NCBI GenBank assembly: GCA_963692995.1
Contig: OY843611.1
Location: 1 to 64,000, forward strand
Reading direction: 5' to 3'
DNA from: Bin87 sp963692995
GTDB lineage: Bacteria > Chloroflexota > Dehalococcoidia > Lucifugimonadales > UBA3495
Length of the DNA stretch: 64,000 nt
Within the stretch, counting starts at the first letter, position 1. Each line of letters begins with the position of its first letter. The position numbers were made by a program, and so were the translations under genes. Positions 33,903 to 41,642 of this stretch are shown in pieces. The notes under the pieces were generated by a model. It did no database searches. It saw nothing but the letters and a program-made list of their open reading frames with translations, and was not told where the DNA came from.

Positions 33903-35414
33903 ATGCCCACCTCTAACCCTTTGCTAAACGAAGTTCGCACGCACTACAACTTTATCGCCGGCCAGTGGACGCCTTCCGACTCCGGCCGCACTTATTCCAC
34001 CTATAACCCGGCCCATAAGGAAGAGCTGCTGGGGCGCTTTCAGCTGTCCAACCCGGAGGATACGCTGCGGGCGGTGGCGGCAGCCGCCGAAGCGGCGCCC
34101 GGCTGGGCCGATACGCCGGCTCCGGTGCGCGCCCAGACGCTCTTCCGCGCCCTGGAGATTATGGAACGGCGGGGCGAAGAGATCGCCCGCACCATCACCA
34201 CGGAGGAGGGCAAGCCCCTGCCCGACGCTCGCGGTGAGGTGAAGCGAGCGATGAACATTATCGAGTACGCCGCCGGCGAGGGTCGCCGGATGTTCGGCTA
34301 CACCACGCCGTCGGAACTGCCCAACACCGTGGCCTACACCGTGCGTCGGCCCCTGGGCGTGGTGGGCATCATCACGCCGTGGAACTTCCCCATCGCCATC
34401 CCGGCGTGGAAGATGGCGCCGGCGCTAATCTGCGGCAACGCCATCATCTTCAAACCGGCCTCCAGCACGCCGCTGTGCGCGGTGAAATTGATCGAGGTGT
34501 TTGAGGAGGCCGGCGTGCCGCCCGGCGTGCTGAACCTGATCACCGGCCCGGGCGGCAGCGTGGGCAACGCCCTGGTTGAATCCCCCGATGTGACGGGCAT
34601 ATCCTTTACCGGCAGCACGGAGATCGGCACCGACCTGTACACCCGCGGCGCGTCTCTGTTGAAGAAGGTGCAGGCCGAGATGGGCGGCAAGAACGCCGTC
34701 ATCCTCCTGGCCGACGCCGATCTGGACAAGGCTCTGGGCGGCATCGTGCAGGGGGCCTTCGGCTCCACGGGCCAGCGCTGCACCGCCACCAGCCGAGTCA
34801 TCGTTGAGGACGGCGTGTACGACGAGTTCATGGAGCAGCTGGTCGAGCGCACCTCCCGGCTGACCATCGGCGACGGTATCGAAGATGGCATCGACGTAAG
34901 CCCCCTGTCCAGCGAGTCCCAGCAGCGCACGGTGTCCGACTACATCTCAATCGGTCGGGACGAAGGCGCGACGGTGGCCTTCGGCGGGCGCACGCTCTCC
35001 GGCGGCATCTACGACGAAGGGTGGTACGTGGAACCCACCATCTTCACCGACGTGTCGCCCGAAATGCGCATCGCCCGGGAGGAGATCTTCGGGCCGGTGC
35101 TGACGGTGTTCCGCGCCCGGGACCTGGATCACGCGGTGGAGATCTCCAACAACGTGAAGTTCGGCCTGTCGTCCTCGGTGTACACCCGGGACATTCCCCG
35201 CGCCTTCCGGTACATCAATACGGTGGACGCCGGAATGGTTCACGTCAACGCGCCCACGCTGGGCGGCGAGGTGCATCTGCCCTTCGGCGGCCTGAAGGCG
35301 TCGGGCGTGGGCCAGCGGGAGCAGGGTGTCGAGGCGGTGGACTTCTTCAGCGAGGTCATCACGGTCTATATCGACTATGCCGACGAGGCGCGGGCGCCGG
35401 CGCGGTTTATCTGA
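33903..35414 (+). CDS. Aldehyde dehydrogenase (NAD(P)-dependent; succinate/2-oxoglutarate semialdehyde type)
   Basis: The 503-residue protein has the ALDH superfamily hallmarks. TPWNFPIAIPAWKMAPALIC binds cofactor, GSTEIGTDLY is the Rossmann turn, the general base is in KVQAEMGGKNAVI (about residue 258), and the nucleophile Cys is in GSTGQRCTATSRVI (about residue 292). EIFGPVLTVFRARDLDHAV closes the active site. Best resemblance is to succinate-semialdehyde, 2-oxoglutarate-semialdehyde or 5-oxovalerate dehydrogenases. AGGAG precedes the ATG. It stands alone, divergent from DUF1330. Confidence 0.93.
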   Translation: MPTSNPLLNEVRTHYNFIAGQWTPSDSGRTYSTYNPAHKEELLGRFQLSNPEDTLRAVAAAAEAAPGWADTPAPVRAQTLFRALEIMERRGEEIARTITTEEGKPLPDARGEVKRAMNIIEYAAGEGRRMFGYTTPSELPNTVAYTVRRPLGVVGIITPWNFPIAIPAWKMAPALICGNAIIFKPASSTPLCAVKLIEVFEEAGVPPGVLNLITGPGGSVGNALVESPDVTGISFTGSTEIGTDLYTRGASLLKKVQAEMGGKNAVILLADADLDKALGGIVQGAFGSTGQRCTATSRVIVEDGVYDEFMEQLVERTSRLTIGDGIEDGIDVSPLSSESQQRTVSDYISIGRDEGATVAFGGRTLSGGIYDEGWYVEPTIFTDVSPEMRIAREEIFGPVLTVFRARDLDHAVEISNNVKFGLSSSVYTRDIPRAFRYINTVDAGMVHVNAPTLGGEVHLPFGGLKASGVGQREQGVEAVDFFSEVITVYIDYADEARAPARFI

Positions 35415-35499
35415 TCTCGATTCGCAGAGTTGACGCGGTAGGCTGCTGGCAAGGAATTTAACGCAAAGGCGCGGCGGCGCAGCGAGGCCAAGGGCATAT

Positions 35500-36261
35500 T
35501 TGCCGATGCTGCTGGCCGCCGCGCTCATTCTGTTGTCGGCGGCGTGCGCGCCTACGGATGCCGAGTGGGAGGCGCGGATCGCGCCGGCGGTGGACGCGGC
35601 CCTGGCCGATGCCGTTTCGCCCGACCTGAGCCGGGTGTATCAACGGGCGTGGCCGTCGGTGTTCTACATCGAGCCGAAGGATGGTCGGTACGGCACCGGC
35701 TGGCTGCTGGAACCGGGGTTCATCGTGACGGCGGCGCACGTGATTGCCGAGGCGGAGGCGGTGGTGATCCGACAAGCCGCCGCGCCTCCCTTTACCGCTG
35801 CCGTTGCCGGATTAGACCGGCGACGGGACGTGGCCCTGCTACGCTACAGAGTGGGCGAAGTGCGACTGGGCGAAGGCGCCACCCCGCTGCCGCTGGGCGA
35901 TCCGGGCGCCAGCGACATCGCAAAGGCCCTGCTGGCGCTGGGCTACTCCGGAAGCGGCGTCAAGCCCACGGGCGAGGTGGGTTCGCCCAAAGCCCGCGCC
36001 GGGATATTGTCCCAAATCACCAACTTCGGCCCCGACAGCTATGGCCGCAACCTGGAGATGGACACTCCCATTGATCCTGGCGACAGCGGCGGCCCGGTGC
36101 TGAACGCGGCCGGCGCAGTGGCCGGCATGGCCCGCGCCGCCGCGCGTCGGACGCCCGGCGGCCGGCCGGTGGTGGGCGCCTTCTACGCCGTCCACGCCGA
36201 CGAGATCCGGGCGGCGCTAGAGGAGATCAGAAATCGCGAAAGTCCGGCTCCGCAGCGATAG
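35500..36261 (+). CDS. Secreted or lipid-anchored trypsin-like serine protease
   Basis: The 253-residue protein begins with a hydrophobic segment LLAAALILLSAACAP; the SAAC could be a lipobox (non-ideal at -3), suggesting a lipoprotein on the outer face of the membrane. The chymotrypsin-fold triad is intact: His80 in VTAAHV, Asp110 in RRDVALLR and Ser196 in DPGDSGGPV. There is no PDZ domain, unlike DegP/HtrA. The start is TTG 35500 or ATG 35506. Its 3' end overlaps the convergent Fic gene by 35 bp. Confidence 0.85.
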   Translation: MPMLLAAALILLSAACAPTDAEWEARIAPAVDAALADAVSPDLSRVYQRAWPSVFYIEPKDGRYGTGWLLEPGFIVTAAHVIAEAEAVVIRQAAAPPFTAAVAGLDRRRDVALLRYRVGEVRLGEGATPLPLGDPGASDIAKALLALGYSGSGVKPTGEVGSPKARAGILSQITNFGPDSYGRNLEMDTPIDPGDSGGPVLNAAGAVAGMARAAARRTPGGRPVVGAFYAVHADEIRAALEEIRNRESPAPQR

Positions 36262-37402
36262 CGTTGAGAATGCCCTGGGCCACATAGAGCTGAGGGCGGC
36301 TCCGCCGCGGCGCCGGCGCAAGCACGGTAGCATCCACCAGTCTGGCGATATGCCTTTGCGCCGCCGTATGAGATACGTTCAGCAAGGATTGAACCCGTGA
36401 GACGTTCATATAGGGGAGCTCGAACAACCGGTCAATTAGGTCGAATGCCGCGCCGGCGGTTCGCTGGGCTTGTACATGTTCACGATAATAGTCTCTGACT
36501 TGCAATAACTTTTCCACTCTGCCGAGAGCATCCTTGGCGACGGCGGCGACCGCCATGAGGAAAAATCGGATCCACGGTTCCCATTCTCCCCGGAGGCTGA
36601 CGCCCAGCAGCAGGTCAACGTATGCTCGCCGGTACGCTGCTAAGTAATCGCTGATGTAAAGCCAGGGATGGGTTAAGTAGCCGCGCGCGCACAGCAGCAG
36701 CGTTATGAGCATTCGTCCCGTCCTTCCGTTGCCGTCCTCAAAAGGATGGATAGCCTCCAGCTGGTAATGAACTAAAGCCAGTTGCACCAGCAGTGGAATC
36801 TCTGAGCCGGAATACAGAAATTCCTCCAGGGCGTACAGGGCCGGCATCATCTCAGAGGGAGGCGGAGGAACGTAGCGTGCGTTCTCAATACCGGGCAAAC
36901 CGCCGCCGATGATGACCTGACGGGAGCGAAACTCGCCCGGTCTGCGTTCCTGACCACGAACACCGGACATTAATTCTCGGTGCATTTCACAAAGCAGGCG
37001 CAAGCTTATTGGCAGCGTGGGCAATCGCTCCAGTCCATATTGCAGCGCTCTGATGTGGTTACTCACTTCCTCAGCGCCGTCCTGGTCCAGGACCATTCCT
37101 TCAAGCTGAAATTGGTACACCTCGGCAATGGTAGATGTCGAACCCTCGATGCGGCTTGAGGCCACCGCTTCACGAGCCGTCATAGGTCCGATCAATAAAT
37201 ATGGAGATGGTAAATCCGAGGCCCGGCCGTCCAAGCGACTCAACGCTCGGTCAGCTCGGGACAACAACGCAACCAAAGTGTCGTTCCAGTATATTGCTGG
37301 CGGCAACGGCTCGGGTACAAATGCCGGCGAATACCGGCCGTCCAACGTCGCTGCGGGAACCAGATGCCCTGGGCTGGCCTCGGTAAAATCCGTTTCCCGC
37401 AT
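36227..37402 (-). CDS. Fic domain protein (class II, AMPylator-type)
   Basis: The 391-residue protein has the full Fic active site HPFEDGNGRTGRML (about residues 217-230). An inhibitory helix motif S-x-x-x-E-G in SSRIEGSTST at about residues 81-88 precedes it, as in class II Fic proteins where the Glu blocks ATP. An N-terminal segment and a C-terminal winged-helix-like region (about residues 310-385, SRVQSLLNVSHTAAQRHIAR) complete the common Fic/DUF4172-type layout. Such enzymes transfer AMP to target proteins; the target is not encoded nearby. Upstream, 37403-37589 is AT-rich and has no gene. Confidence 0.92.
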   Translation of the reverse strand: MRETDFTEASPGHLVPAATLDGRYSPAFVPEPLPPAIYWNDTLVALLSRADRALSRLDGRASDLPSPYLLIGPMTAREAVASSRIEGSTSTIAEVYQFQLEGMVLDQDGAEEVSNHIRALQYGLERLPTLPISLRLLCEMHRELMSGVRGQERRPGEFRSRQVIIGGGLPGIENARYVPPPPSEMMPALYALEEFLYSGSEIPLLVQLALVHYQLEAIHPFEDGNGRTGRMLITLLLCARGYLTHPWLYISDYLAAYRRAYVDLLLGVSLRGEWEPWIRFFLMAVAAVAKDALGRVEKLLQVRDYYREHVQAQRTAGAAFDLIDRLFELPYMNVSRVQSLLNVSHTAAQRHIARLVDATVLAPAPRRSRPQLYVAQGILNAIAAEPDFRDF

Positions 37403-37589
37403 TGCTCTACTATCGCCAGCGTCTGGCCTGTGATGGCCGATTGATTAGCAATGCAACTATAATGCGCTTAACGTTGCGTACTCAAGATGTTCTGAAATTA
37501 TATTGCGTACAAAGTTTCGTTGACGGTTGGCTAACGCAACCCTGTACGCATAATCATCCGGCCAATGCAACCTTGTTTTTAAACCGGCC

Positions 37590-38441
37590 CTAAAACCCCA
37601 CCATCCACCGGGCGAACCGGCCCAGCAGGTCGCCCGATCCCGTGGTCGGCAATCGCCCGGCGGCTACCGCCGCGTCCAGATCCAGGCGCCCGTAGGCCAG
37701 CAGCAGGTAGGTGTTGGCGTCGCAGTCCACCCTCAGGTCGCTGGGATCGGCGTGCCGGCCGACGCCTACTTGTGCGCCGGATGGGGACACCAGCACGTCG
37801 ATGGGATCGGCGTCGGTGAGGGCGAAGCGGTAGCGCACCGGCTCTCCGGGCGGATCGTTGCCCGGGTGGTAGGCGGACTGTAGCCAGCGGGCGGACATAC
37901 CCAACAGCACGGGCACGGCGTCGGGATGCAGGGCAGTGTTGGCGTCGAAGGCGCTGCGGATGTCCCAGTCGTGGACGGCCAGTTCCTGGATACGCTGGCT
38001 CACGTATTCGCGGGCGGTCATGGCGCCCCGGCGGGGGTGCCAGCAGGCGCAGTTCCAGTCGTCGCCGCTGAAACCGTCCAGGAGTTGGTGCAGTTCTCGG
38101 TAGCGCTGCCCGAAGGTTATCAGCAGGTCGGCGCCCAGCGATTGGGCGTAGGCAATATCGGCGTCGGCGTTGGCGGCGGACATGTTCATCAGATCCGCGG
38201 GCGCGCTGAATCCCGCCGGCGGGTCAGAGTCGCCGTTGCGTCCCCGCGTCATGCTGGCGATCTGCCGCTCGGCGCGGTTGGTCAGATGGCCCGCTACATC
38301 GCGCACCGTCCAGGCAGCGCAGGCCGATTGGCGGGCCATATCAGCGTTGGACAAGTTGCTCAAGAACTCGTAGAGCCCCCGGGCCAGCGCGCCGATGACG
38401 GCGATTTCATTGCGGATAACGGTTTCGTCTATTGTGGTCAT
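37590..38441 (-). CDS. DinB/maleylpyruvate-isomerase-type metal-binding protein (mycothiol-dependent family), paralogue 1
   Basis: The 283-residue protein belongs to the TIGR03083/MDMPI-N family. WTVRDVAGHLTNRAERQIAS has the first metal-binding His, and RIQELAVHDWDIRSAFD has the His-Asp pair. A C-terminal domain of about 90 residues (RYRFALTDADPIDVLVSP) resembles the sterol-carrier-like MDMPI C domain. The enzymes use mycothiol or act as thiol S-transferases; the cofactor here is unproven. A paralogue lies just upstream in tandem (54 bp), likely a duplication with later divergence. Confidence 0.8.
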   Translation of the reverse strand: MTTIDETVIRNEIAVIGALARGLYEFLSNLSNADMARQSACAAWTVRDVAGHLTNRAERQIASMTRGRNGDSDPPAGFSAPADLMNMSAANADADIAYAQSLGADLLITFGQRYRELHQLLDGFSGDDWNCACWHPRRGAMTAREYVSQRIQELAVHDWDIRSAFDANTALHPDAVPVLLGMSARWLQSAYHPGNDPPGEPVRYRFALTDADPIDVLVSPSGAQVGVGRHADPSDLRVDCDANTYLLLAYGRLDLDAAVAAGRLPTTGSGDLLGRFARWMVGF

Positions 38442-38495
38442 GGTTGACTGTTCACCCTCATCCCGACTCTCTCCCGCGATGGGAAGGCGGGTATT

Positions 38496-39380
38496 TCATA
38501 GTCCGCCGAACCAGCGGCTCAAGTTGCGCAGCGCAACCTGGGCGATGGTGTCGGGAGCCTGGGAAACGCGGATGCGTCCGGCGCGCTTGGCGGCGTTCCA
38601 GTCCACGCGGTTGTACAGGCAGAGCAGGTAGGCGTTGGCGTCAGCGCGGACGGTCAGCGCAGGCTGCCGTTCCGGGGAGCATTCCGCCACGGAATAGGCG
38701 TCGCCGGTCACCACCACGTCATGTTGCAGCGTTGCTCCCTGGGGGCCGTGGCCGGGCGATTCCGGGCCGATCTCAAAGCGGTACACTGCCGGCGAGGTCA
38801 ACGGCGCGGTGGGCCGGAAGCAGAGCTGATACCACATCTCGGAAGCGGGCAGCAGGGCGACGGCGCCCTCCGGGTCCAGATTGCCCGCTCCGGTCCGATC
38901 GTTCAAAAAATCCGGGGCGCGCATGTCCCAGTCGTGGATGACCAGTTCCTGGATGCGCAGGTCAACGTAGCTGCTGGCCGTAATGGTGCCCCGACGCCGG
39001 TGCCAGCAACCGATGTTCCAGTCGGACCAGCCACGCAGGGTTTCGTCCAGTTCTTCGTACCATTCCTTGAAATTGTCCAGCAGGTCGTCGCCCCATTCGT
39101 TGCGGGACTGCACGTTGCTGGTGGCGTTGGCCTGCTGCACCTGGTCCGGCGATGCCAGCTGAGTTTCGCCCTCGGGCGGGCCGCCCGCGCCGGCCAGGCC
39201 GCGCAGCATGGCTTCCCGCTGACGCACCGCGCCGCCGGCGAGGTGGGCGGCAACCGTTCCCACATCCCACTGGGAGCAGGCGGATGGGGCGTTCAGGGCT
39301 TCGGCAGGGCTTTCGGAAAGGCGGCGGTGCAGATCTCCGGCCAGCCGTTTGATAAGGGCAACTCGGGCAACTGTGTCCAT
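38496..39380 (-). CDS. DinB/maleylpyruvate-isomerase-type metal-binding protein, paralogue 2
   Basis: At 294 residues, this has the same two-domain plan as 37590-38441: SQWDVGTVAAHLAGGAVRQR carries the first His, YVDLRIQELVIHDWDMRAPD the H-D pair, and the C-terminal part RYEIG-like to NAYLLCLYNRVDWNAAKRAG is shared. Similarity to its neighbour is clear but low, so the duplication is old. It is transcribed first of the pair. Predicted cytoplasmic thiol-transferase or isomerase; substrate unknown. Confidence 0.8.
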   Translation of the reverse strand: MDTVARVALIKRLAGDLHRRLSESPAEALNAPSACSQWDVGTVAAHLAGGAVRQREAMLRGLAGAGGPPEGETQLASPDQVQQANATSNVQSRNEWGDDLLDNFKEWYEELDETLRGWSDWNIGCWHRRRGTITASSYVDLRIQELVIHDWDMRAPDFLNDRTGAGNLDPEGAVALLPASEMWYQLCFRPTAPLTSPAVYRFEIGPESPGHGPQGATLQHDVVVTGDAYSVAECSPERQPALTVRADANAYLLCLYNRVDWNAAKRAGRIRVSQAPDTIAQVALRNLSRWFGGL

Positions 39381-39429
39381 GGGGTTTTGCCTCCGGGATG
39401 AAGTGGAACGACGCTAGTGTATCACGCGC

Positions 39430-39458
39430 GCCGGGGCGGGTTTCAAACCCGCCCCGGC
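39430..39458. repeat. GC-rich palindrome (family B)
   Basis: A perfect 14-bp inverted repeat, GCCGGGGCGGGTTT, one base, then its complement. It lies between the DinB-like gene and the anchored secreted protein and is related to palindromes at 41593, 49947 and 56726. Confidence 0.7.
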
Positions 39459-39517
39459 ATCACATCCAACGCGTCGTCAGCGGCGCCCCGATGGGTATGG
39501 GCGCGGCAATGGAGTTG

Positions 39518-40210
39518 CTAGGTCATGCGCCGGCGGTGCATCAGGATCGACCCGCCGATGCCGGCCATCAGGATGCCGATCAGAATGGTCAGGCCGGGCA
39601 GGGCCGGCATGCCGCCGTAGGCCCAGGAGTTGACATACCCGCGCGGGGAATTCGCCGGCGTCAACCCCAACTGGTCAGCATGAGGAACGGTAAGGTCGGT
39701 GGTAACGGTACTGTGGTCGATGGCGGCGGCAGCGGCAGCGGCAGTGTCGCGGGAAGGAACGGGCAACTGGGCGAAACTGAGGTGCAACTGGCGCGTCTGG
39801 CCGTCGCCGCTGAAAAGCGCCCACTGAATGGCCTGCACATTGTCGTTGTGTCCCAAAAGCCAGAATGTGATGACGTCGGCGTCGGGAAGAGTTTTGAGCT
39901 CCTCATGTTGGGGAGCTATTTTGAGGTTGCTGTAACGGCCGTCCTGCCCCACGGATACGGGGTTGCTGACGTGGCCCCGCTCGCAGCTGGCCAGGCAGGC
40001 TACCAGGGACACGCCCTCGGGAACGATGCGGCTGTTGGCGAAAGCGTGCCCCTCGAAGGCTTCCCATTTGCTGTTCACGTTGGATGCGGCGGGCTCATCG
40101 GGGCCGGCGCCCACGGCCGCCAGCATGGCGAAAAGCAACAGGGCAACGGTGGCCAGCGTCAGAGTCGTGCGTTGGATGGGGCGACGCAAGAAGGTGCGAT
40201 TCATTGCCAT
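39518..40210 (-). CDS. Secreted protein with C-terminal membrane anchor, unknown function
   Basis: The 230-residue protein has an N-terminal signal peptide (TLTLATVALLLFAMLAAVGA, cleavage likely near AVGAGP), a soluble region of about 150 residues with a Cys pair (LVACLASCERG), and a C-terminal hydrophobic helix LPGLTILIGILMAGIGGSIL followed by HRRRMT. The tail layout (small LPG segment, helix, basic stop) resembles surface-anchoring signals, but no sortase or exosortase motif is complete. The product should face outward. Unrelated in sequence to the neighbouring surface genes but probably part of the same surface region. Confidence 0.65.
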   Translation of the reverse strand: MAMNRTFLRRPIQRTTLTLATVALLLFAMLAAVGAGPDEPAASNVNSKWEAFEGHAFANSRIVPEGVSLVACLASCERGHVSNPVSVGQDGRYSNLKIAPQHEELKTLPDADVITFWLLGHNDNVQAIQWALFSGDGQTRQLHLSFAQLPVPSRDTAAAAAAAIDHSTVTTDLTVPHADQLGLTPANSPRGYVNSWAYGGMPALPGLTILIGILMAGIGGSILMHRRRMT

Positions 40211-40396
40211 ACTCCTAATGGTTTTCGTTAATCAATCAGCGATTGACCACTCTGCACGAAAGGCTGCCGGTTCCGCAGAATGTTAACCCCACAGGGCCGG
40301 CAGCGGCATCGGCGCGCGCGCGCGGGTTTCGGGAGATTTTGGATCAAGCGATGTACAATGGCTGCCAGTACAATGGCTGACTAATGTGAGAATGAT

Positions 40397-40747
40397 ATGA
40401 TCACGCAAGTGTATCGGTCGGCCAGCCGGCGGCTGCTGGAGCAGGCCAGGGCTGAACTGGCGGCGGGGGACGTACCGCAGGCGTCGGAAAAGGGCTGGGG
40501 CGCCGCCGCTCAGATGGTAAAGGCTGTTGCCCAGCAGCGCGGCTGGCGGCATATCGCCCATCGCCACCTCTTTCACGCAGTTGGCCGCCTGGGGGATGAA
40601 ACCGGCAATGCGAACATCCCCAGGCTGTTCGCCGTGGCCAACGACCTCCACATCAACTTTTATGAGGACTGGCTGGAGACCCATGTGGTCGTGCAGCACC
40701 TGGACGATGTGGAGCAGTTGGTGGATTTGCTGGAACCGTTGGGCTGA
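40397..40747 (+). CDS. PaREP1-like (HEPN-type helical) protein, paralogue
   Basis: The 116-residue homologue of 17254-17613 contains ASEKGWGAAAQMVKAVAQQR, then HRHLFHAVGRLGDETGNANI and DLHINFYEDW. The two differ at many positions, so they are not a recent copy. It is inserted alone on the plus strand between surface-protein genes on the minus strand and ends just before a bidirectional terminator. The HEPN-type fold assignment is from general pattern; the role is unknown. Confidence 0.65.
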   Translation: MITQVYRSASRRLLEQARAELAAGDVPQASEKGWGAAAQMVKAVAQQRGWRHIAHRHLFHAVGRLGDETGNANIPRLFAVANDLHINFYEDWLETHVVVQHLDDVEQLVDLLEPLG

Positions 40748-40775
40748 CGGCGTTCACCCTTTGGAGAATTGCAAC

Positions 40776-40809
40776 GAAAAAGCCCCTGCCGATTTTCGGC
40801 AGGGGCTTT
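40776..40809. terminator. Bidirectional Rho-independent terminator
   Basis: A perfect 14-bp stem (AAAGCCCCTGCCGA, TTT loop, complement) lies in the converging gap between the PaREP1-like gene and the collagen-like gene. An A-run on its left serves as the U-tract for minus-strand transcripts. Confidence 0.85.
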
Positions 40810-40861
40810 GCGTTGCAGGGGCTGATTGGCAACCAGCCCCTACTTCAGGGTGCACCGGCGG

Positions 40862-41551
40862 TTATGCGGTGCGTCGGCCCATGATGATGGCTACCACCCC
40901 GATGATCGCGGCCACGATGGCGACGATGAGGGCGATGATGCCCATGGGATCACCACTGCTGGCACCGGGGGGGCCGGGTTCGCCCCGCAGCCCTTGTTCT
41001 CCCTGAGTGCCTGTGGCGCCCTGCGCGCCGTCTTTGCCGTCGACGCCGTCAGCGCCGTCAGCGCCGTCAGCGCCGTCAGCGCCGTCTTTGCCGTCAGCGC
41101 CGTCAGCGCCGCTGGTGCCGGGGACGCCGGGAGGACCGGCGGGGCCCCTGGCGCCCATCATGCCTTCCGCTCCTCCGGGAGCCAGGTCGGCGTTGAGGAC
41201 CAGGATCTTACGCGCGCCGACGTCCAGCATCACCTCGGATCCGATTCCTTCAATCTCGGCCATTCGGTTGCCGACCATGAAGGTGACCATCTCGCCGCCG
41301 CCCGGAAGTTGCAGCGAGAATTCGCCGCCTTCCATGGACATGGCGGAACCAATCTTCTGGTCACCCGCCATTGCGACAACCATGGTTCCTTCGGGAACGG
41401 GCAGGCCGTCGGCCATGGCGGTGCCGTGGATGACGGCCGGCGGCACGTTGACGCTAGTTTCGCCGCCTTGAGCTGCGACCAAGCCCAGAGGCAAGGCCAG
41501 CAGCAGGGCGACTAAAGCCACCGCCGCCATTGCTCCAAATCTCTTCATCAC
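40862..41551 (-). CDS. Collagen-like surface protein with C-terminal transmembrane anchor
   Basis: The 229-residue protein has a signal peptide (about residues 1-28, ending VAAQG), a 100-residue soluble beta-type domain, then about 25 Gly-X-Y triplets (GPAGPPGVPGTSGADGADGK and onward, rich in GAD/GKD and later GEPGPPG). It ends with a hydrophobic helix (IIALIVAIVAAIIGVVAIIM) and GRRTA. Collagen triplets predict a trimeric stalk on the cell surface. DNA under the repeats is itself repetitive (GCCGTCAGC units), so length variation is likely. It is the last gene of a four-gene minus-strand surface cluster ending at the terminator at 40776. Confidence 0.85.
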   Translation of the reverse strand: MMKRFGAMAAVALVALLLALPLGLVAAQGGETSVNVPPAVIHGTAMADGLPVPEGTMVVAMAGDQKIGSAMSMEGGEFSLQLPGGGEMVTFMVGNRMAEIEGIGSEVMLDVGARKILVLNADLAPGGAEGMMGARGPAGPPGVPGTSGADGADGKDGADGADGADGADGVDGKDGAQGATGTQGEQGLRGEPGPPGASSGDPMGIIALIVAIVAAIIGVVAIIMGRRTA

Positions 41552-41592
41552 TTTTGCTCCTGCTTGTTGGGTGGGTCGGAGGTCCGGTTCTG

Positions 41593-41621
41593 GTAGGGGC
41601 GGGTATGCAACCCGCCCCTAC
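41593..41621. repeat. GC-rich palindrome (family B)
   Basis: A 12-bp perfect inverted repeat, GTAGGGGCGGGT and complement, lies between the collagen-like and TIG-repeat genes. It could also attenuate transcription within the cluster. Confidence 0.7.
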
Positions 41622-41642
41622 GGGATGGAATTTGCGCTCCGA

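Noticed and set aside
29390..35414. A secondary-metabolite or catabolic gene cluster
   Set aside because: Amidohydrolase, cyclase, DUF1330 and aldehyde dehydrogenase lie on alternating strands with separate signals, so no common pathway can be argued.
39518..40210. C-terminal sorting signal for sortase (LPxTG) or PEP-CTERM
   Set aside because: Only LPG before a hydrophobic helix and arginines is present; neither motif is complete and no sortase/exosortase gene is in the window.
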